Shown in pieces: positions 59,401 through 64,000 of a stretch of 64,000 nt of DNA. The notes under the pieces are model-generated. The model searched no databases and was not told the origin of the DNA. It worked only from the letters and a program-made list of their open reading frames with translations. The position numbers were made by a program, and so were the translations under genes. The DNA lies in the NCBI RefSeq assembly GCF_045679555.1, contig NC_092091.1:68453437-68517436 (forward strand), read 5' to 3'. Source of the stretch: Salvelinus alpinus (taxonomy: Eukaryota; Chordata; Actinopteri; Salmoniformes; Salmonidae). How positions within the stretch are numbered: the first letter of the stretch is position 1; each line of letters starts with the position of its first letter.

Positions 59401-62400
59401 GCGCTAGCCTGTTTGAGTGCTAACGCTAGCGGCTAATAATAGACAGTAATGGAGAATGCCGGCTATGCTAATTCTAACAGCTAATAATAGACAGTGATTG
59501 AGAATGGGTGCTACGCTAATGCTAGTAGCCAATAATAGAGACTGATGAAGAATGGGGGCTATGCTATGCTAACGCTAGGAGCTAATAATAGACAGTGATG
59601 GAGAATGGGGGCTATGCTATGTTAACACTGGGAGACAATAACAGACAGTGAGTGATGGAGAGTGTGGGAGGGGGACTACGCTAAGCTATGCTTGCTAGGG
59701 AGATGCTAGCCAACCCTAACACAACATAGGACGTATGCATGGAGTAACAGAGCCAGGGATAGGGTGCCAAGGGGAAAAGAAACTCCTCGTTCTCTCCAGA
59801 CCCAAAGGGCAGCCAAGTGGGATGTCTCACATTCTGTTGAAGTTGGAGCGAGGATGGGAGTATGCTGCCTTGCTTTGTATGGGCTGTGTATTGGATTGGT
59901 GTTCTTATGGGTTGTGGAGTTGAGTTTTTCTGAACAAAGTACTCTGAACTCCAGTAGTCTGTGGAGTAGGTATTTGATATCCAGTTATCTTTGGGCTCCC
60001 TAGTGGCGCAGCGGTCTAAGGCACTGCCTGTGCTAGAGGCAGACACCCTGGTTCGAATCCAGGCTGTATCACAACCGGCCGTAATTGGGAGTCCCATAGG
60101 GCGGTGCACAATTGGCCCAGCGTCGTCCGGGTTTGGCCGGGGTAGGCCGTCATTGTAAATAAGAATTTGTTCTTAACTGACTTGCCTAGTTAAATAAAAA
60201 TAAAAATCTTATTTCAACTCAGAGTACTAGGAGTACACAGACTTAATAGAGTAAAGAAATACACCAAATGTCAAACCAACTGTCATTAATTTCTCTTCCT
60301 TCTTCACCACCACTTAGATCAAAAGCCACAGCTGTGTCGACTCTCTACTGCCTCGGTCTTAAGTGTACCTAAAAGTCAAGCCAAGAAAACAACACAACCC
60401 ATGACAAAACAACAAGACACTATTCATCGTCTGGGTTGTTTTGTGGCCCAACACTCCCCAGGGAGCCAACTCCTTAAAGAAGGCTGTCTTTTACTGTGAC
60501 ACGCTCAAGGGCCGATGCACTGCCCTAATTGTAGTCCTCAGACTGGTAATCTAAGGATAAAAAGCTTCAGCAGTAACCTCCGGACCATCTGCAGACAATT
60601 AGACCCTAGGCCAACCGCTGGGTTACGTACAGTACAGTGCATCCAGAAAGTATTCACAGCCATTGACTCTTTCCATATTTGTGTGTTACAGCCTGAATAT
60701 AAAATGGATTAAATTGAGATTTTGTGTCACTGCCCGACACACAATACCCAATAATGTCAAAGTGGATTTTTTTTTAAATGTTTAAAAATGATTAAAAAAT
60801 GAAAAGGTGAAATGTCTTGCAATAATAGTGTTTAACGTGATTTTTTAATGACTACCTCATCTCTGTACCCCACACATACAATTGTTTGTAAGGTCGCTCA
60901 GTTGAGCAGTGAATTTCAAACACAGATTCAACCACAAACACCAGGGAGGTTTTCCCAAACTTAATTTTTTTTTTAAAGAAGACTTTTGAGCATGGTGAAG
61001 TTATTAATTACACTTTGGATGGTGTATTAATACACCCAATCACAACAAAGATACAGGCGTCCTTCCTGACTCAGTTGCAGGAGAGGAAGAAAACGGCACA
61101 GGGATTTCACCATGAGGCCAATGGTGACTTTAAAACAGTTACAGAGTTTAATGGCTGTGATAGGAGAAAACTGAGGATGGATCAACCACATTGTAGTTAC
61201 TCCACAATACTAACCTAAATGACAGAGTGAAAAGAAGGAAGCCAGTGCAGAATACATGCATCCGGTAATACTGCAAAAAATGTGGCAAAGAAATTAACCT
61301 TATGTCCTGTATACAAAGTGTTGTTTGGGGCAAATCTAACACAACACATCACTGAGTACCACATTTTCAAGCATGGTGGTGGCTGCATCATGTTATGGGT
61401 ATGCTTGTCATCGGCAAGGACTAGAAAGTTTAGGATAAAAAGAAACTGAATGGAGCTAAGCACAGGCAAAATCACAGAGGAAAACCTGGTTCAGTCTGCT
61501 TTCCAACAGACACTGGGAGACTAATTCACCTTGCAGCAGGACAATAACCTAAAACACAAGACCAAATATACACTAGAGATGCTTACCAAGACGAAATGTA
61601 GAATAGAATGTTCCTGAGTGGCCTAGTCACAGTTTTTACTTATAGATCGGTTTGAAAGTCTATGTCAAGACTTGAAAATGGCTGTCTAGCAATGATTAAC
61701 AACCAACTTGACAGAGCTTGAAGAATTTTTTAAAGAATAATTTGCAAATATTGTGCAATCCAAGTGTGCAAAGCTCTTAGACTTACCCAGAAAGACTCCC
61801 AGCTGTAATCACTGACACAGCAGTTACAGCAGAGACAAACAATCTCCTCCTGGATCAAGATCCCTGCTGCCAAAATTTGTTTTGTGCATTTGGAAAGAAA
61901 GTGTGCACTGCCAGGAAATACCATATACCCTAGTATGGTACAGGAATGGTATGAAGATCTGGATGCCGCCCAACCCTAAGCCCAACACTCAATTATTGCC
62001 TTCTGAAGAAATGTTGAGTTTACACAATGTTTTCAAATAAGGAGAGAAGGGGGCATTTAAAAAAATAAACCCAGAATGAAATCTCTCCGCACCCAAGAGG
62101 AAAATACATTTATACAAACAGCATGGACAATCAATATACCTAATGGCAGTAAAAAGATTGTGTTCAACACTAAGTCATTTTTAATGAATGAAGAACACTC
62201 ACTTTCCATGTAGAACTTTTAACAAGATGTGGCTAGGGGGAGTTAGCATGCAAGTCCATCCCAGCCTAGAGGCCTCGTGGCTGGGCTATGAATTCACATT
62301 ACCTGCCCTCTGTGGGCGACAGCTCCTTGAGGTCCTCCAGAGTGGGTGCTACGCCCAGTAGCTTCTTGTAAAGGACCAGGGGGAAGTGGAGGTCCACCAC

Positions 62401-62469
62401 GGTGCTGTTATAGATGGCCAGCCCACAGATGATCCCTATCAGATTGAACCAGTTGTGCTCTACAAAACA
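52481..62469 (-). CDS. herc3: herc3, last six exons: most of the HECT domain
   Basis: Joined exons, in - strand order: 62303-62469, 58880-58946, 58579-58661, 54361-54544, 53177-53279, 52481-52689. They total 813 nt (270 codons plus stop) and all phases agree. The product is the C-terminal part of an E3 ubiquitin ligase. HECT landmarks in order: FNLIGIICGLAIYNSTVVDL, SLQQLLDHEEDDVEETFCLN, TREYYGLTEVKELIPGGDRI, GFLKVCGGKILSLF, ELMAMVVGNNNYNWEEMEK, YKGEYSATHPTVRMFWEVFH, LLFLTGSDRIPIHGM, and the catalytic-cysteine motif LPVAHTCYNLLDMPRY. The Cys accepts ubiquitin from an E2 as a thioester and passes it to substrate. The N-terminal RCC1-like repeats and the start of HECT lie beyond position 64000. 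HERC3 is chosen over HERC4/6 because it converges with fam13a as in mammals; sequence alone, from memory, would allow HERC4. Confidence 0.92.
52700..52812. repeat. 45-bp tandem repeat beside a herc3 acceptor
   Basis: The unit GTTAGCATTAGGTATAGTAT plus flank recurs with 45-bp spacing (landmarks 52713, 52758, 52803; third partial). It begins about 10-25 bp upstream of the acceptor of the last herc3 exon, - strand sense. Confidence 0.88.
52995..53176. repeat. 31-bp minisatellite derived from a herc3 exon-intron junction
   Basis: On the - strand each unit contains CGGTTCTTAT followed by GTAAGT or a variant, exactly as at the real exon end (53186-53172). The five intronic copies have landmarks near 53020, 53053, 53084, 53115 and 53146; the real junction is at 53177. 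Confidence 0.9.
53177..53279 (-). CDS. herc3: herc3 exon (NAVYKGEYSATHPTVRMFW)
   Basis: On the - strand the acceptor is CTACTACAG and the donor GTAAGT. It encodes NAVYKGEYSATHPTVRMFWE, then VFHEFPLEKKKRFL plus one base. The end of this exon and its donor are the template of a 31-bp intronic array (52995-53176). Confidence 0.95.
53466..53493. repeat. short (GT)n microsatellite
   Basis: About 14 GT units in the herc3 intron between the exons at 53279 and 54361. Confidence 0.9.
54150..54346. repeat. 27-bp tandem repeat beside a herc3 donor
   Basis: The unit TAGCGTTAGCTTCGTATCAC plus CTACCAT repeats about 3-4 times exactly (54255-54346), preceded by looser copies. The array ends about 15 bp from the donor of the 54361-54544 exon. 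Confidence 0.88.
54361..54544 (-). CDS. herc3: herc3 exon (FVEAYLKYMF...VCGG...MAMVVGN)
   Basis: On the - strand the acceptor is CTGTGTCAG and the donor GTGAGC. It encodes EEFVEAYLKYMFRDSVSELY, GFLKVCGGKILSLF and NNNYNWEEMEK. A 27-bp tandem repeat ends about 15 bp beyond the donor. Confidence 0.95.
55616..55684. repeat. palindromic 'cccaaatggcaccct' repeat, copy 4
   Basis: TCCCAAATGGCACCCAATTC faces GGGAATAGGGTGCCATTTGT around TATAGTGCACTA; the core is shortened relative to copy 2. Confidence 0.78.
56089..56552. repeat. 31-bp minisatellite, 15 copies
   Basis: The unit GGGATAGAGAGTCAACTGTT plus CCCTTGCACAT has a 31-bp period (GTCAAC at 56098, 56129 ... 56530), with one copy short by two bases near 56463. 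Variant copies (CCCTTAC followed by CTCTTGC) occur twice, 184 bp apart. Confidence 0.97.
57174..57315 (-). mobile_element. SINE: TAGCCTAGTGGTTA head with L2-type tail
   Basis: Read on the - strand, it opens GGCAGATAGCCTAGTGGTTA. It ends with a worn L2-type tail (GTTGCTGTGGATAGGACCGT ... CTAAAATG), the tail seen at 8218 and 13331. The middle is diverged. Confidence 0.65.
57660..58098. repeat. non-autonomous DNA element with 'caaaagtattgggaca' ends
   Basis: The left end AGTGAGCACCAAAAGTATTG, next to TA, faces GTCCCAATACTTTTGGCC at about 58069-58086. The body is AT-rich and non-coding. A Tc1 fragment abuts it on the right. Confidence 0.65.
58099..58345 (+). pseudogene. Tc1-like transposase C-terminal fragment
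   Basis: The + strand, with frame changes, gives PDLNPLELGHRLRARINCPK, then EWKQVPAAMFQRLVESLPRR and VEAVIAEKGG. This is the end of a Tc1-family transposase after its DDE site. Everything upstream is missing. Confidence 0.75.
58579..58661 (-). CDS. herc3: herc3 exon (TREYYGLTEVKELIPGG)
   Basis: On the - strand the acceptor is CCATCCCAG and the donor GTGGGG. It encodes ITREYYGLTEVKELIPGGDR followed by ITVDKNN, and leaves AG to complete an Arg codon with the next exon. Confidence 0.94.
58880..58946 (-). CDS. herc3: herc3 exon (QQLLDHEEDDVEETFCLNF)
   Basis: On the - strand the acceptor CTCTCTAG is followed by SLQQLLDHEEDDVEETFCLN and FA, then donor GTAAGT. It is a short 67-nt exon that completes the Arg codon of the previous one. 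Confidence 0.93.
59400..59690. repeat. irregular tandem repeat of about 55-65 bp
   Basis: The phrase GCTAATAATAGACAGTGATG followed by GAGAATGGGGGCTATGCTA recurs about four to five times with indels, in the herc3 intron. Confidence 0.75.
59993..60205 (+). mobile_element. tRNA-derived SINE (GCAGCGGTCTAAGGC head)
   Basis: It opens GGGCTCCCTAGTGGCGCAGC. A-box-like TGGCGCAGCGGTCTAAGGC, canonical B-box GGTTCGAATCC, tail AACTGACTTGCCTAGTTAAA and an A-rich end. It is the least decayed copy of this family in the window. Confidence 0.9.
60635..61815 (+). mobile_element. decayed Tc1-like transposon, right end missing
   Basis: It begins CAGTGCATCCAGAAAGTATT after TA (60633-60634). The interior shows worn + strand transposase: CATGGTGGTGGCTGCATCAT corresponds to HGGGCIML and GCAGGACAATAACCTAAAAC to QQDNN.K, plus later parts. 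Stops and indels abound. No matching inverted end is found. Confidence 0.75.
62303..62469 (-). CDS. herc3: herc3 exon (HECT N-lobe, GLAIYNSTVVDLHFP)
   Basis: On the - strand the acceptor TTTGTGCCCAG precedes CFVEHNWFNLIGIICGLAIY and the exon ends at TEG plus two bases before GTAATG. The GLAIYN..V.L.FP motif is diagnostic of the HECT N-lobe. Confidence 0.95.
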
Positions 62470-64000
62470 CTGGGCACAAACAGAGAGAGACACAACAAGG
62501 AAGTTAGATAGAGAGGCAATGCTTTGTTGGGTGCATAGCAATAGTCTTAAGAGCCGTCCTCTTCTTGTTGCTCGTTCCTCGCTGATCAGAAAATACAGGA
62601 GAGGTGAAAGTAACAAGATCGAAGCCTACTGAAAGTGTTGTATAACTGTTAATCAGTATTAAGAGAGAAAAAAAACAAAAGGACTTGAAACTATTGAGAT
62701 GTACACCTTGTTTACGATGGAAATGTAGGCTGGCATACCACCAACGTTTTTAAATCCAAACCAAGATGTCATTTGTTTTATTCAACCACTTCATTCAATA
62801 ATGTTCACCAACTGGGAAATGTATTATTGGGCTACTCAGAATTGTTGTTGATTCATTACGCATTTGTGTTTCTGATTAAAACTACATATGAATAATTACC
62901 TATTATGCCTTTCTAACAAAATATTGTTGATGAACCCTACAAACCTATTCTGAGCCTATTCCACTTCATTTTATTGTCACAGCCCCGTTTGAGTTCCTCC
63001 TTCAAATCACTACTCTGTCAATTGCGAGTGTCAAAGGGTTCATAGACATTCATTAATTTTCCCACGACCCAGGTTGCTATTTTGTATACGTGAGTGAACG
63101 TTCCCGATGTCGCCTTGCCTCGCATGGGTGTCCCTTTTCCTGGAAAACGCTGACCTACGCCAACTCACTCCGATAGGACGGCTCTCATTACATAAGCGGT
63201 TCATATTTCAATACAATAATTATTTCTACCCTCAACAAACCACAACAACAAATATGACCTTTCTGGCCTAGTGGCATGTCCCTTCACACAATAGAATGTA
63301 TCCAACTTACAGCATAATGGACAGGCCACACAGCCAAGCCTGGGTCGGGGGTTAACAAAGGTCATTGAAATACAGACAAAAGGTGTTACAAGACACCGGT
63401 AAACAGCTAAACACTCAGGTAACCAAGACCAACCGTGTCTATTCAGAGCATTTGGAAATATTTTGAAACGTTGTTTGTGACCTTGTTCGGCTTTGAAAAC
63501 GCATAATGTTGTTTAGATTTAGAAGATAATGAAATTGACCCTTCTGACATGTTGAGGCGGTTAGCTGGCTTCCAGAACATGAGTAGAAGGGATTTGACAA
63601 CTAATATGACCTTGGTGTTGCTTCATACAATAGATACGGTCCGTGTCCCAAATGGCATAGAGCACTATATAGGGAATAGGGTGCCAATTAGGATGCAGTC
63701 AGACAGACTAACATTGGTTTTCTACAAAGAGCCAATTCTAAGATGTCACAGTACCCCATTAACGGTTAGACATGTTTTATTGTCATTACTGTAAAAGAGA
63801 ATGTGTTCTTACCTGGAGACATAAAAAAAACACTTATTCAATAGACTGCTACACTGTTCGCTTGCAACACTTCCCTTTTTTATTTTATTCCTCTAGCAAC
63901 CGTTGCTAAGGTCAGTGAAGGCATTTAATACACTTCTCTTGAATCATGTACTATACTCCAACGCACTTGCAAGAAATATTTAGTTCTACATCCCTTTTCA
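62470..64000. other. herc3 intron, no further exon recognised
   Basis: Besides a palindromic repeat (63644-63698) I see nothing I can name. The preceding herc3 exon, carrying the start of HECT, is probably beyond position 64000. Confidence 0.5.
63644..63698. repeat. palindromic 'cccaaatggcaccct' repeat, copy 5 (short)
   Basis: GTCCCAAATGGCATAGAGCA faces GGGAATAGGGTGCCAATTAG with the loop nearly gone. Confidence 0.65.

Noticed and set aside
59993..60075. tRNA-like gene with A and B boxes
   Set aside because: It is the head of a SINE with a long shared tail and an A-rich end; the cloverleaf is not intact.
63795..63825. Donor-like CCAG|GTAAGA on the - strand near 63810
   Set aside because: No HERC coding sequence or suitable acceptor lies next to it.

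Overview
The window is vertebrate nuclear DNA from a teleost, most likely a salmonid. Short exons with GT/AG introns are spread over tens of kilobases. Between them lie repeats typical of salmonid genomes: Sleeping Beauty-type and other Tc1-like transposons, an L2-clade LINE, tRNA-derived SINEs, hAT-like elements, palindromic MITE-like repeats and long CA/TG microsatellites. There is no bacterial, phage or CRISPR content.

Two protein-coding genes are supported, and they converge tail to tail. The + strand carries the 3' part of fam13a: 17 exons from 1993 to the stop codon at 48556-48558, joined in a consistent reading phase (2373 nt, 790 codons plus stop). The N-terminal RhoGAP exons are not in the window and should lie 5' of position 1. 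The - strand carries the last six exons of herc3 (62469 down to the stop at 52481-52483; 813 nt, 270 codons plus stop). They encode most of a HECT ubiquitin-ligase domain, including the catalytic cysteine. The FAM13A/HERC3 convergent pair also exists in mammals, which supports both names. About 3.9 kb separates the two stop codons and holds both 3' UTRs.

Layout: 1-1992, intron with MITE-like repeats. 1993-2231, first visible fam13a exon. 2232-16300, large intron with an L2 fragment, SINEs, a Sleeping Beauty-type Tc1, and a second Tc1 split by a nearly intact 3.9-kb L2 LINE. 16301-25055, two small exons separated by nested hAT-like elements, a TG array, a SINE-interrupted repeat and another Tc1 carrying two insertions. 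25069-25907, a 13-copy, 64-bp minisatellite directly after an exon. 26056-36551, further fam13a exons, a 246-bp TG array and a Tc1 hairpin. 43072-48558, the densely packed C-terminal fam13a exons. 48559-52480, shared 3' UTR zone. 52481-62469, herc3 with several minisatellites next to splice sites. 62470-64000, herc3 intron.

I found no convincing novel gene system. The most interesting signals are structural. A 31-bp array in a herc3 intron repeats the neighbouring exon end together with its splice donor. Minisatellites sit beside four splice sites in the two genes. SINE heads and tails occur in several different combinations. Several nested insertions keep exact target-site duplications.
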